Below, piece after piece: positions 1 through 9,339 of a stretch of 64,000 bases of DNA. Each line of letters begins with the position of its first letter. Position 1 is the first letter of the stretch. This DNA is from JAGQYH01 sp041393015. GTDB taxonomy: Bacteria > Bacteroidota > Bacteroidia > Chitinophagales > JADIYW01. The notes below the pieces were generated by a model, which saw nothing but the letters and a program-made list of their open reading frames with translations, ran no database searches and was not told where the DNA came from. Position numbers and translations under genes: made by a program. The stretch covers positions 62,001 through 126,000 of the forward strand of contig JAWKKV010000008.1 of assembly GCA_041393015.1 (NCBI GenBank), written 5' to 3'.

Positions 1-1
1 T

Positions 2-880
2 ACAGATCCATATTCATTTACGACGATAGAAAGAAATAAGTTAAAAGCTTCTGGTTTTTTATGGAATGTTGGTGCGCAGTATTCAATTCCATTAAAAGAG
101 GTTGAGTTTGATAAAAATCAATTTAAAAGATTGAAACTAGAAGTTGGACTAGCCTTTAATTCAAGCTATAAAATTGGAAACAACAGCACTGTAGAATCTA
201 GTAAGTATTCAATTTACTCCATATCGATTCCAACTAAAGATGAGGGAGAATCTTACACCGACTTTATTGATAATCTTTTACAAATAACAGCAGAAGCAGA
301 AGCAGCCAATGTTAGTGGAGTTGATGTTGATACTTTTTTAGCTCCGACCGTTCAAAATGTAGGTTTAAAAATGCCGATGAATTTGAATGGAGGCTTCACT
401 TTTGTTAAAACAGTTAGAGATATTACTTTTTGGAAAGCTGGTTTTGATGTTAAATGGACTCCGTGGAGTAACTACAACGGTTTTGAATCAGGAGAAGGAG
501 GTCAATTAGCAGATAGCTGGCGAATTGCATTTGGTGGAGAAATTTTTCCTTTAGGTGGAGGAAGACAAGAATTAAGGTCAAAAACCTTTTCACAGTTGAA
601 ATACCGAGCAGGTTTTTATTATTCAAGAACTTCAGTGACGGTACAAAATACTGCTATAAATGAGTTTGGCATAAACTTTGGAATAGCTATACCAATAAGA
701 CTAAGAATGGTAAACGAAGATGGTTATTATGGTTATAGAAAAGTTCATCCTTTCTCATTAGGGTTCGAAGTAGGATCAAGAGGAACAAAGGAAAACGACT
801 TAATCAAAGATAATTTCGTTAGAATCAACTTAGGCATATCGTTAAACGATAAATGGTTTGTAAAAAGAAAGTATAACTAA
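2..880 (+). CDS. Outer-membrane beta-barrel protein, 5' end outside window
   Basis: The frame is open from base 2 with no stop, so this is the C-terminal part of a longer protein; the TTG at 131 is internal and should not be read as the start. The visible 292 residues alternate short hydrophobic strands with glycine/asparagine-rich turns and end in repeated strand-like segments (GINFGIAIPI, HPFSLGFEVGS, FVRINLGISL), as in porin-like outer-membrane barrels of Bacteroidota. It lies 11 nt upstream of the TPR gene and probably heads or sits inside the operon running through lptC. Exact family not recognised. That it is a barrel is an inference from pattern; substrate unknown. Confidence 0.6.
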   Translation, partial: TDPYSFTTIERNKLKASGFLWNVGAQYSIPLKEVEFDKNQFKRLKLEVGLAFNSSYKIGNNSTVESSKYSIYSISIPTKDEGESYTDFIDNLLQITAEAEAANVSGVDVDTFLAPTVQNVGLKMPMNLNGGFTFVKTVRDITFWKAGFDVKWTPWSNYNGFESGEGGQLADSWRIAFGGEIFPLGGGRQELRSKTFSQLKYRAGFYYSRTSVTVQNTAINEFGINFGIAIPIRLRMVNEDGYYGYRKVHPFSLGFEVGSRGTKENDLIKDNFVRINLGISLNDKWFVKRKYN

Positions 881-891
881 AAAGATAAAAA

Positions 892-2274
892 ATGAAGAAG
901 TCAATATTATACACGTTAATCTTATTAGTGAGTGCTACAATGGCTTGGGCTAGTAGCTCGGAAGGAAAAGAAACGTCAGAAGAAGTAATTTTGATCACTG
1001 ATCAATATGATTTTAAATGTAATAAATACGGCAAAGGACCGGATAGCACAAAATCTATTCAACAATATTCTTTATACAGAGAATATTTTAAGCAAGAGAA
1101 CTACAATGAAGCCATGAAATTTTGGCCTTATGTTTACAAAACAGCTCCAGGCTTGCATAAGTATGTAATCTACAATGGTATTTCTTACTACGAAGATAAA
1201 ATGGATGCTGCTCCAGCAGGTCCTAAAAAAGAGGAGTTGTTAGATTCATTGATTATGTTGTATAGCCATAAAATGCATTGCTATGGCGATGAAGTAAAAA
1301 ACAAATCTAAGATTGGTTGGTTATTACAAACCTACAGACCTACAGCAACAGATGATATCAAAAAGATTTATAAAGATGTTATTGATAAAGGAGGAGAATC
1401 TGCTCCTTATTATACACTTTTACCTTTCTTTTCAGGGTTGATTAATGATTTAGATAAAGACTTAATTACAGCAGAAGAAGTTTTAGAATACAAAGAAGTT
1501 ATTCAAGGTATTGTTGATGCAAATGCTGACGATGAAAAATATGGAGAATTATATTTGTCACAAATGCAAAATATTGATGCCATCTTCGATACGAATCCTA
1601 AAGTAATCAGCCTATTTGATTGTACTGTAATGGGACCTCAATTGAAAGCTTCTTATGAGGAGAACAAAAATGATAAAGCTTGGATTAAGTCAACTTATTT
1701 CAAGATGAAAAAAGGTTGTGAAGATGATCCATTTACACAACAATTATTTATGCAATACATCAATTTAGAGCCATCTTCACAAAGTATGTTGTACATGTAT
1801 AACAAACTAATCAAAGCTGGTGATTTAAATGGCGCGAATGAATATTTAGAGAAAGCTATTAATCTAGAATCAGATCCTATTAAAAAGGCTCAATTGATTT
1901 ATAGAAAAGCAAATGAATCTTACAGAGCTTCTAATTATTCTGAGGCTAGAAAATTTGCTAGAGAAGCTATCGCTTTAAACCCTAACTATGGTAAAGCTTA
2001 TATTTTAATTGGTAAATTATATGCTTCAAGTGGTAAATTATGTGGACCTGGAACAGGATGGGAAAGTCAAAAAGTTATCTTCCCTGCATTAGATTACTTT
2101 AGCAAAGCGAAATCTGTAGACGATACGGTTGCTGACGAAGCGCAAGACTTAATCAACAAATACTGGCAATATATTCCTGAGAAATCAGAGTTATTTATGA
2201 AAGGAATTAAAGTTGGATCACCTATCTTTATAGGATGTTGGATACAAGAAAATTCAACGGTTAGAGCAAAATAA
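892..2274 (+). CDS. Secreted TPR-repeat protein
   Basis: 460 residues with an N-terminal signal peptide (MKKSILYTLILLVSATMAWA, cleavage near residue 20). Tetratricopeptide-type helical pairs are visible in the second half: ANEYLEKAINLE, KAQLIYRKANESYRASNYSEARKFAREAIALNPNYGKAYILIGKLY. TPR proteins are scaffolds for protein contacts; this one should act in the periplasm or at the envelope. It is followed 2 nt later by lptC, and preceded by the barrel gene, so it probably belongs to the same envelope-biogenesis operon. No catalytic motif is seen; specific role unknown. Confidence 0.75.
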   Translation: MKKSILYTLILLVSATMAWASSSEGKETSEEVILITDQYDFKCNKYGKGPDSTKSIQQYSLYREYFKQENYNEAMKFWPYVYKTAPGLHKYVIYNGISYYEDKMDAAPAGPKKEELLDSLIMLYSHKMHCYGDEVKNKSKIGWLLQTYRPTATDDIKKIYKDVIDKGGESAPYYTLLPFFSGLINDLDKDLITAEEVLEYKEVIQGIVDANADDEKYGELYLSQMQNIDAIFDTNPKVISLFDCTVMGPQLKASYEENKNDKAWIKSTYFKMKKGCEDDPFTQQLFMQYINLEPSSQSMLYMYNKLIKAGDLNGANEYLEKAINLESDPIKKAQLIYRKANESYRASNYSEARKFAREAIALNPNYGKAYILIGKLYASSGKLCGPGTGWESQKVIFPALDYFSKAKSVDDTVADEAQDLINKYWQYIPEKSELFMKGIKVGSPIFIGCWIQENSTVRAK

Positions 2275-2276
2275 AT

Positions 2277-2840
2277 TTGAAAACAATATTTATAAAATAT
2301 CAAAAGGCAGCGAGCTTATGGCTTAGCTGCCTTTTTTTATGTTTAACAACTTCTTGTAAAACAGATATGCAACGAGTGGATGCCTTATTCACAGATGAAG
2401 AGGTGCAATACGATGTGGCTTATGACCCTGTAATGATCTACACCGAAGAAGGTATAAAAAGGTTAGAAATTACAGCGCCTTTGCTTAAAAGCTACAACAA
2501 AAATCCACGTAAAACAGAGTTTCCTGATGGCCTTAAAGTTGCTTTCTTTAGCGGACAAAGCAATACTTCTAACTTAACGGCTGATTATGGAGAGAATAAT
2601 GAGCAAAGTAAAGAATTGGTTGTAGAAGGGAACGTGCTTTTTAAAAATAATAAAGGAGAACAATTAGAAACAGAAAAGTTAACTTGGATGGAACGAGAAG
2701 CCAAAATTAAAACTGATGCTGAAATAACTATAACTACTCCAACAGAGATTATTACCGGTTATGGTTTAGAGGCAGACGAAGACTTTTCAAATTATACTAT
2801 TAACAGCATTAGCGGAATTGTAAATATTGAAGATGAGTAA
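2277..2840 (+). CDS. lptC: LPS export protein LptC-like lipoprotein
   Basis: 187 residues, TTG start 2 nt after the previous stop. An N-terminal hydrophobic segment ends in a possible lipidation site (TTSC, Cys27). The body fits the LptC fold: YDPVMIYTEEGIKRLEITAP, then FSGQ.SNLTADYG, ELVVEGNVLFKN and KLTWMEREAKIKTDAEI, the repeated beta-strand pattern of the LptA/LptC/LptD jelly-roll that passes lipopolysaccharide across the periplasm. In Bacteroidota lptC commonly sits next to a TPR protein and a CNNM transporter, as here. An alternative reading is a generic OstA-like protein. Confidence 0.75.
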   Translation: MKTIFIKYQKAASLWLSCLFLCLTTSCKTDMQRVDALFTDEEVQYDVAYDPVMIYTEEGIKRLEITAPLLKSYNKNPRKTEFPDGLKVAFFSGQSNTSNLTADYGENNEQSKELVVEGNVLFKNNKGEQLETEKLTWMEREAKIKTDAEITITTPTEIITGYGLEADEDFSNYTINSISGIVNIEDE

Positions 2841-3012
2841 AGTCAATCCACTTAAAATATTATTTTATATATGGGTATTTATTGCCCTTGCCAGTTTGGT
2901 TTTAATTATTGTAAGAACCATTCAATATGGTTGGTTTCAAGGGAAAGACCACTTTTTATGGATTATATTTTTTATATCTCTTTATTTTAGTTGGAGAAGA
3001 AAGATTAATTAA
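2833..3012 (+). CDS. Small membrane protein
   Basis: 59 residues from ATG at 2833, which overlaps the lptC stop by 8 nt; this fits translational coupling better than the TTG six bases earlier. Two hydrophobic segments (about residues 9-28 and 41-54) flank a short polar loop, with a basic C-terminus (SWRRKIN). No family recognised. It sits between lptC and the CNNM gene, so a role in the envelope is possible but unproven. Confidence 0.55.
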   Translation: MSKVNPLKILFYIWVFIALASLVLIIVRTIQYGWFQGKDHFLWIIFFISLYFSWRRKIN

Positions 3013-3100
3013 TTGGCATTCTTTTTATCTTTCTGTAATTTTACATCCAAATGAAACTACCTTTTATGAGCATTTACGGTTTTAATATAAGCCAACTTTA

Positions 3101-4366
3101 ATGTCATTGTTCCTCATCATATTCTTTTTAAGCTTATTTATGTCGGCCTTTTTTTCCGGGATGGAAATAGCATTTGTCAGCGCCAACAAGTTAGAAGTTG
3201 AGCTGGAAAACAAAAAAGGCGAATGGGCGGGTCGAAAAGTGTCGGAGTTTATTCAAAATCCAACACGATTTATCAATACTATTCTAATTGGAAACAACAT
3301 TAGCTTGGTTGTTTTAAGTATTGCAGCTTCTAAATTGATGGAAGAACCATTAATGATTCTGCTTCAATCAGATGTTTGGGTCATCTTTGTTCAAACCATT
3401 CTCACCACTTCTATTCTTTTGTTATTTGGTGAATTTCTTCCTAAAGCATTATTTCGAGTGTATTCCAATCCAATGCTTAAGGTTTTCATTTTACCATTTA
3501 CCATTATCTATTATTTACTTTGGATTATTGTAAAAATATTTGGAAGTATTTCAAGAGGATTTTTACGATTGTTAGGCATAAAACTAACGCCAAGAGAATC
3601 TCAATTTACACCAATTGATTTAGGTCATTTCTTAAAAGAACACGGCGTTTCTGAAGAGCAAGATAGAGAGATTGATATCGATCTTTTTGAGAATGCCCTT
3701 CAATTAAAAGAAACAAAGGTGAAGGAGTGCATGGTGCCAAGAACTGAAATTACAGCCGTGGAGGAATCCACTTCTATTGAGAATTTTAGAGAAGTAATCA
3801 ATGAAACTCGACATTCTAGGATTTTAGTTTACCGAGAAACCATTGACAATGTAATTGGTTATATCCATCACTTTAGTTTGCTTTTAAAAACAGGCGATTT
3901 AAGTCAAATGATGATGCCCATAAAAGCCGTAACGGAAACTACACCGGCACAACAGTTGTTGAATGATTTTATCAAAGAAGGTAAAAGTATTGCTTATGTG
4001 GTGGACGAATATGGTGGAACGACAGGACTTATAACACTAGAAGATATTTTAGAAGAGATCTTTGGTGAAATTCAAGATGAGTACGATGATGAAGATCCAA
4101 TGGTTAAGCAAATCAGCGATAACGAGTATCATGTATCCGGCAGAGTAGAAATTGATAGGCTAAACAGCGATTATAATTTAGGCATTCCCGAAGGCGATTA
4201 CGAAACCATCTCCGGCTTTATATTGGCACATCACGAAAACATTCCTGAAAAAGATGAAGTCATTGAAATTGAACCTTTTGAAATTACGATTTTAGAAGGA
4301 ACAGAAAAAAAGATTGAAACCGTAAAGTTGGTATTCACCGACGATCGAATCAAATTGTTAGAGTAA
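3101..4366 (+). CDS. CNNM/HlyC-CorC family transporter
   Basis: 421 residues in the usual order for this family: an N-terminal DUF21/CNNM domain with about four membrane segments (FFSGMEIAFVSANKLEVE at the first, then ILIGNNISLVVLSI, SILLLFGEFLPKALFRVYSN), two CBS domains (roughly residues 205-330: MVPRTEITAVEE, YVVDEYGGTTGLITLEDILEEIFGEI) and a C-terminal CorC_HlyC domain. Characterised relatives move Mg2+/Co2+ or regulate its transport; Bacteroidota also have the related gliding protein GldE, which cannot be excluded from sequence alone. It is the last plus-strand gene before a convergent minus-strand gene. Confidence 0.85.
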   Translation: MSLFLIIFFLSLFMSAFFSGMEIAFVSANKLEVELENKKGEWAGRKVSEFIQNPTRFINTILIGNNISLVVLSIAASKLMEEPLMILLQSDVWVIFVQTILTTSILLLFGEFLPKALFRVYSNPMLKVFILPFTIIYYLLWIIVKIFGSISRGFLRLLGIKLTPRESQFTPIDLGHFLKEHGVSEEQDREIDIDLFENALQLKETKVKECMVPRTEITAVEESTSIENFREVINETRHSRILVYRETIDNVIGYIHHFSLLLKTGDLSQMMMPIKAVTETTPAQQLLNDFIKEGKSIAYVVDEYGGTTGLITLEDILEEIFGEIQDEYDDEDPMVKQISDNEYHVSGRVEIDRLNSDYNLGIPEGDYETISGFILAHHENIPEKDEVIEIEPFEITILEGTEKKIETVKLVFTDDRIKLLE

Positions 4367-4565
4367 ATATCTTAAGCTAGTTAAAAGGAATTCATCTACT
4401 GTAGGGAGAAGGACGATTAAAGAAGATTTTTATTTTTTGGTTATATGGATATTTGGTTTTACGGACGAATTCGTTGTTAATTTCTTTTGAATTTCAATAT
4501 TCGAATTTCTATTTTTTATCTTTTTACTTGATTATTGAATTTGCGTTTTAATCATTAACTAGCGC

Positions 4566-4633
4566 AAGCGTCCGCTTGTGCTTTGATCTCTTAAAGCGTC
4601 CGCTTGAGTTTTAATCTATTAAAGCGTCCGCTT
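4566..4633. repeat. Three short palindromes with 28-bp period
   Basis: AAGCGTCCGCTT occurs exactly at 4566-4577, 4594-4605 and 4622-4633, each start 28 bp after the last. The core is a near-palindrome (AAGCG-TC-CGCTT). The spacers are similar but not identical (TGTGCTTTGATCTCTT, GAGTTTTAATCTATT). They lie between convergent genes and the last copy ends 2 nt before the stop of the helicase gene, so they could act in transcription termination from both sides. Three copies and no unique spacers argue against CRISPR. Confidence 0.7.
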
Positions 4634-4635
4634 TC

Positions 4636-7600
4636 TTAAACTACCTCAACAATTCTACCTTCCTCAGAATATAAAATATAGGCCTCAATATTTTCTGAAA
4701 TACCCAAAGATTTTAAGGCTTCAATATATAGTTTAAGTTGGCTGTGATATTGATTGCTTTCTGCACCAGTCTTATAATCTACAATGATGTATTGATTACT
4801 CAACTGAAAAATTTTATCCGGTCGATAAACATTACCTTGATAAAAGATAGGTTGCTCATCCCAAGATTGTGTTGCCGTCGACATCCATTCCATAAACTTA
4901 CTTTCACTGGTCGTAAGCTTAGAAAAATGTTGCTTGGCTAAGTCAATTTCTTGCTTTGTGTAGCTGCCTTCATTAATAGCTTTTTCCATAGCTACTGAAG
5001 CTTCGTTCGTGGCTAAAAAATACAAAGCTAAATGCACTAAGTTTCCCACTCTAATCTCTTTACTATCAAAGGATGATTTTAACGCTAAAGCCTTATTGTT
5101 AGCGGGGAGTTTGCTTAATGCTGTAACGTTATCCGCCTTTTTATCCTTGTCAACGGTTCGCTTTGGTAATCCTTCTAATGATCCAACTTCATACAAAGTA
5201 TTTTCTTTTTTATGGACCGTTTCGCCATTCGTTTCTAAAGCAGCAATAATAAACTGCGCAGCACTTAACGGAATGGGACTAGAACTACTTTGATTCTTAT
5301 AAGGTGTAGTAACATATAAAACTTCTTTCGCTCGAGTAAATGCCACATACATTAAATTGATATTGTCGATCCAAGCTAGTTTACGTTCATGCAAATAATC
5401 TTCTGCAAAATGAGTCGCTAACATATCAGACACCACTCTTATTGGGAAGTTAATAGTGGGATGTAAATGCTCATCTTTCAACCACAAATAACTCTCATGC
5501 GTTTTTTCAAAGAAATTCCAATCGCAAAAAGGCATAAATACCACCGGAAATTCTAAACCTTTAGATTTATGAACGGTAAGCACATTTATTTTATCAATGC
5601 CATTTTTCAGTTGAACCGATTGTCTAAAGCCTTCATTCGTCCAAAATTCTAGAAAATCATTAATGCTACTCGATTCTGTTTTAAAGAAATTAAAAACCAA
5701 TTGTCTGAAATGATTCACAAATAAATTATGACTCGCGTCAACATTCGTTTGATCAATCAAAAATTCTAAAGCGTCAAAAACCGAAATTTTATCCTTCATA
5801 AAGAAAGTAAACTCAGGCAACCATTGTTCCAACAAAAGCCTTTCCCTATGGTCAGTAAAAACTTGATTCTCTGTGATGTCCTTAAATTGATATCGCTTAA
5901 AGAGTTGCCAAATAAAATTGGTGTAATAAAGATCAACGGAAGGTTCTCCAATATAATACAAGCCCGCCAGCAATAGTTTTACTTCGTCATTGTGTTGCAG
6001 CAACAGCGTTTCTTCCGATAAAATTTCAATTGAGTTTTCTTGTAAAAATCGACTAATTTCAATTCCATGACTTTTCTTCCTCACCAAAATGGCCATTTCA
6101 TGAAGCCTATAACCTTTTTGCCTCAATTCATTGATGTTGTCTAATAATTTTTCTAAAGCAAAATCTTGCCAAGTTTTATCTTCTTCGGGCACAACAATGT
6201 TGATAGAAACCTTTCCTTCAGGATGAGTTTTATGATGCGTTTGCGCTAAACTTTCATAAATCAAATCAACGGATTCTCTTAACCGAACATCATCAGATGC
6301 ACTTGAAATGGATTTTGTTGCTTCAAAAAATTGATTGTTAAAATTGACGACCGCCGGTAAACTTCTATAATTGGTTTTTAAAGCATTTTCTCCCACTTCA
6401 AAAGGTTGAAGAGATGCCTTTGCTTTATAGGTCAATAATTCATAGTCGCCATTTCTCCATCGGTAAATACTTTGCTTGGCATCGCCCACCATTAAAACAT
6501 GAAGATCATTGGCAGAACTGCCTAAAATATGTTCCAAAATAGGCATTAAATTATGCCATTGAATCGTAGACGTATCTTGGAATTCATCAATAAACAGATA
6601 TTGCGTTTTAGTAGCTAATTTTTCAAAAAGAAAAGGAACATTATTTAATTTGATAAAGCCTTCTATCAGTTTCGTCGCATCCATCAAGAAGAGCGCGTTA
6701 TTGTCTTTTCTGTAAGCTTTAATAAAAGTATTGATGCTATGGATTACGCCAAGCGTGTAAATGTTTTTATAGATTTCAGCATTTGCGATATAACGTCCTG
6801 CTTTATCCTCTAAAAGAAGAATCAACTGATTGAGATAAGTGGAAAAGGATGAAGCTTCCAATTGTTGTATGTCTGCTGCATTCGATTTTTCAAATGTTTT
6901 AGTAAAAGCAGATTTTTCACCACTCAACATCGATTTTAAAGTAGGACTCATACCGGTGTACGACTTGGCGATATCTCCATTCGCTACTTTTTCTAAATAA
7001 GCGGGTAGACTTCCTCTGGAAAATCCTTCCATCGGGAAGTGAATATTGGCTAAAACATCCAAAGCATTTTGAGCGATGGATTTTGCAGCAGTTTCAAAGT
7101 CGCTAATTTCTTTATACAATTTAGACTTTAAGCTTTTCAATTCGCTTAACTCAAAATTGGCAGCATCTAAGTCAAAGTTGTTATTAAAAACTTCTCTGCT
7201 GAGCTTCACTACATTGTTCCTGAAATTCCAACTTTTGTCTTCATCAATTTTCGAGAAAGCAAACTCCTTTAACCAAGCCGTAATGTCTTTGTCTTTCCCA
7301 ATTTGATCGATTAATTCATCTACCGCAAATTCTAACGCATCAGAAATATCCAAAATAATCTCAAAATTGAGCGGCAGTTCTAATTCTCTTGCAAATGAAC
7401 GAATGATGTTTTGAAAAAAGCTATCAATCGTTTGCACATTAAAATTGGAATAATCGTGCAATAAAGCCACTAGTACTTTATCTGCTAAAAATTTAAAATC
7501 TTTGATGTAAGGCAATTCGCTTTGTAAAACAGCTAATTGATCGGATGGCTGACCGGAAGCAATGGCATTTAGCTCACCAATGATCCGTTCTTTCATTTCA

Positions 7601-7758
7601 TGCGTCGCCTTATTCGTAAAAGTAATAGCAAGTATATTACGATAAACATTAAAATTGCCATGATTGGCTTGCTTAAAAAGTATTTTTAAATACTCTTTTA
7701 CCAACGTAAATGTTTTACCGGAGCCGGCGGAAGCAATATAAATTTGTGCTGTTTGCAT
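4636..7758 (-). CDS. UvrD-type helicase with PD-(D/E)XK nuclease (RecB/AddA-like)
   Basis: 1040 residues. Superfamily 1A helicase motifs are all visible: Walker A ASAGSGKT at residues 9-16, ITFTNKATHEMKER (Ia), LFIDEFQDTS (II), VGDAKQSIYRWRNGDYELL (III), VLTVHKSKGLEFPVVF (V) and MYVAFTRAKEVLYV (VI). The C-terminus holds a RecB-type nuclease: PDKIF, then IIVDYKTG and Q.KLYIEAL. This is the architecture of AddA/RecB subunits, which resect double-strand breaks for recombination. In Bacteroidota an AddB-like nuclease often lies beside it; here the upstream neighbour is a decayed accessory region and no partner gene is visible. Confidence 0.85.
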   Translation of the reverse strand: MQTAQIYIASAGSGKTFTLVKEYLKILFKQANHGNFNVYRNILAITFTNKATHEMKERIIGELNAIASGQPSDQLAVLQSELPYIKDFKFLADKVLVALLHDYSNFNVQTIDSFFQNIIRSFARELELPLNFEIILDISDALEFAVDELIDQIGKDKDITAWLKEFAFSKIDEDKSWNFRNNVVKLSREVFNNNFDLDAANFELSELKSLKSKLYKEISDFETAAKSIAQNALDVLANIHFPMEGFSRGSLPAYLEKVANGDIAKSYTGMSPTLKSMLSGEKSAFTKTFEKSNAADIQQLEASSFSTYLNQLILLLEDKAGRYIANAEIYKNIYTLGVIHSINTFIKAYRKDNNALFLMDATKLIEGFIKLNNVPFLFEKLATKTQYLFIDEFQDTSTIQWHNLMPILEHILGSSANDLHVLMVGDAKQSIYRWRNGDYELLTYKAKASLQPFEVGENALKTNYRSLPAVVNFNNQFFEATKSISSASDDVRLRESVDLIYESLAQTHHKTHPEGKVSINIVVPEEDKTWQDFALEKLLDNINELRQKGYRLHEMAILVRKKSHGIEISRFLQENSIEILSEETLLLQHNDEVKLLLAGLYYIGEPSVDLYYTNFIWQLFKRYQFKDITENQVFTDHRERLLLEQWLPEFTFFMKDKISVFDALEFLIDQTNVDASHNLFVNHFRQLVFNFFKTESSSINDFLEFWTNEGFRQSVQLKNGIDKINVLTVHKSKGLEFPVVFMPFCDWNFFEKTHESYLWLKDEHLHPTINFPIRVVSDMLATHFAEDYLHERKLAWIDNINLMYVAFTRAKEVLYVTTPYKNQSSSSPIPLSAAQFIIAALETNGETVHKKENTLYEVGSLEGLPKRTVDKDKKADNVTALSKLPANNKALALKSSFDSKEIRVGNLVHLALYFLATNEASVAMEKAINEGSYTKQEIDLAKQHFSKLTTSESKFMEWMSTATQSWDEQPIFYQGNVYRPDKIFQLSNQYIIVDYKTGAESNQYHSQLKLYIEALKSLGISENIEAYILYSEEGRIVEVV

Positions 7759-8040
7759 ATTGTGAATGAAATATAGGTATAAGTTGACGAGTTTCTAAAA
7801 AATTGTAAACTGATCTTCATTTAATTTACGAGATACAGTTAAAAATAATTTTCACCAAATACTACTGCGTTCACCGAAGCCTTGGCGTAGGGGGAAATAT
7901 TAATTATCTTAGCTTTTACATGGTTTAGTCGTTATTAACGGTTAATATACGTTTAGTGGCAGCATACAAACTTTGCCACTAATAACATCCAAGACATTAA
8001 AAGTCCGTTAGATTCAATATATTAGTGCAAATATATAATG
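7759..8040. other. Intergenic region with a perfect 9-bp hairpin
   Basis: No coding frame is supported here. A perfect inverted repeat TTAGTGGCA (7953-7961) / TGCCACTAA (7974-7982) with a 12-nt loop is present and has no T-tract, so it is not an ordinary terminator. It lies just left of the first attC-like site and may be the remnant of another cassette boundary. The stretch also marks the left edge of the accessory region. Confidence 0.5.
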
Positions 8041-8079
8041 CGGATAAAAGACATGTCCTTTATCCGGTTGTTATGCCCA
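8041..8079 (+). repeat. attC-like site 0 (left edge of cassette 1)
   Basis: CGGATAAA (8041-8048) and TTTATCCG (8059-8066) are exact reverse complements around the inner palindrome GACATGTC, giving a 26-nt near-perfect hairpin. It is followed by GTTATGCCCA at 8070-8079, the presumed R' core (GTTRRRY-like) and first bases of cassette 1; its exact reverse complement recurs at 10122-10131. No clear R'' core (AAC) is seen on the left, so the site is incomplete or diverged. Confidence 0.5.
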
Positions 8080-8147
8080 ATGTGAAAAAACTTGATAACT
8101 ACACTTCAAATGTTAGAATTGAATTCTAAAATCACTAAATTTACGCT

Positions 8148-9339
8148 ATGAACACGATATTAGAAGAACCATTGTAACATACAATCAGATAAATTTAAGT
8201 TTTGCAAATTATACAAAAGAGCGAAAACTTGAACCACTTGTAAAATGCGGTGGAAAAGAACAAGAATTAAAATATATAATTCCGAATCTTCCAGACTACT
8301 TTGAAAATTACTATGAGCCTTTTGTTGGTGGTTCAGTTTATACTGCTATTCAAGCAAAAGAATATTTTATAAACGACAAAGCACACGAATTAATTGATTT
8401 ATATAAAATCATAGTTTCTGACGAAAGAGAAATGGGGTTTTTTTGGAGGCAATTGAGGAAATAATTCATAATTGGGAAGTTTTAGGAAAACATTTCAGAA
8501 AAAATCAAAGTTTTTTTATAAAATCTATAAAGATTTTTTGCTCTGCAAAATATCTAAAGATATTTTGTCCAACAAAAATTTATGAGTTTATTTTAAAAAA
8601 ACTCTAAAGAATTTAATGGACTTTTTCATCATATTTCAACTTCAATATTGAGAATTTCCTAAAAGAAATAAAGAAAAATTTAGTTCGTAAAACATCAAGA
8701 ATGAAAGTTCTTGAAAAGGAAAAAGGAAAATTACCTGACAAAGATATTTTTAGACAATATTGAAACTGCCTAAAAGTGCGTTTTATATGCACTTTCGACA
8801 TATTTACAATTTCCATAAAAAATACGAACTAAACTCAAGCGTTTTGGCCACAGCAATATTTTTATTCATCCGAAATTACGCTTATTCTGGAATGTTTCGC
8901 TACAATTAAAGGCGAATTTAATGTTCCATATGGCGGAATTGACACAATAAAAATTTTAGAAAGAAAATAGAATATTTAAAATCAGAACCTTTTACAAGAA
9001 TTGTTATCAAAAACCAATATTGTAAATGCAGATTTTCAAGACTTTTTTAATATTTACGAACCAACTGAAAATGATTTTATTTTTTTAGACCCACCATACG
9101 ACACAGAATTCAGTACTTATGCTCAAAATGATTTTGTAAAAACCGACCAAAAAGACTTGCTGCCTTTTTAATTAACAATTGTCAAGCAAAATGGATGATG
9201 ATTATAAAAAACACAGATTTTATTTTAGACTTATATACTCATCCAAAATCAAAATTTCAACTTTCGATAAAAACTTATTTAGTAAGTTTTATGAATCGGA
9301 ATAACAAAGAAACTGAACACCTTAATTACAAATTATTAA
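8148..9339 (+). pseudogene. D12-class adenine-N6 DNA methyltransferase, broken
   Basis: Fragments in several frames spell a Dam/DpnM-type methyltransferase: LEPLVKCGGKEQELKYIIPN (motif X/I region, normally KWAGGK), YYEPFVGG (motif I), FINDKAHELIDLYK, and near 9060 FIFLDPPYDTEFSTYAQNDF with the catalytic DPPY motif IV. At least three frame breaks and an early stop at about 8463 separate them. The normal last codons overlap the next gene's ATG in a TAATG arrangement at 9337-9341, as expected for a restriction-modification operon. Normally it would methylate adenine in the site cut by the neighbouring nuclease. The start is uncertain. Confidence 0.75.

Noticed and set aside
4566..4633. Three repeats that could suggest a CRISPR array
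   Set aside because: The repeat core is only 12 bp, spacers are 16 bp and similar to each other, and no cas gene is near.
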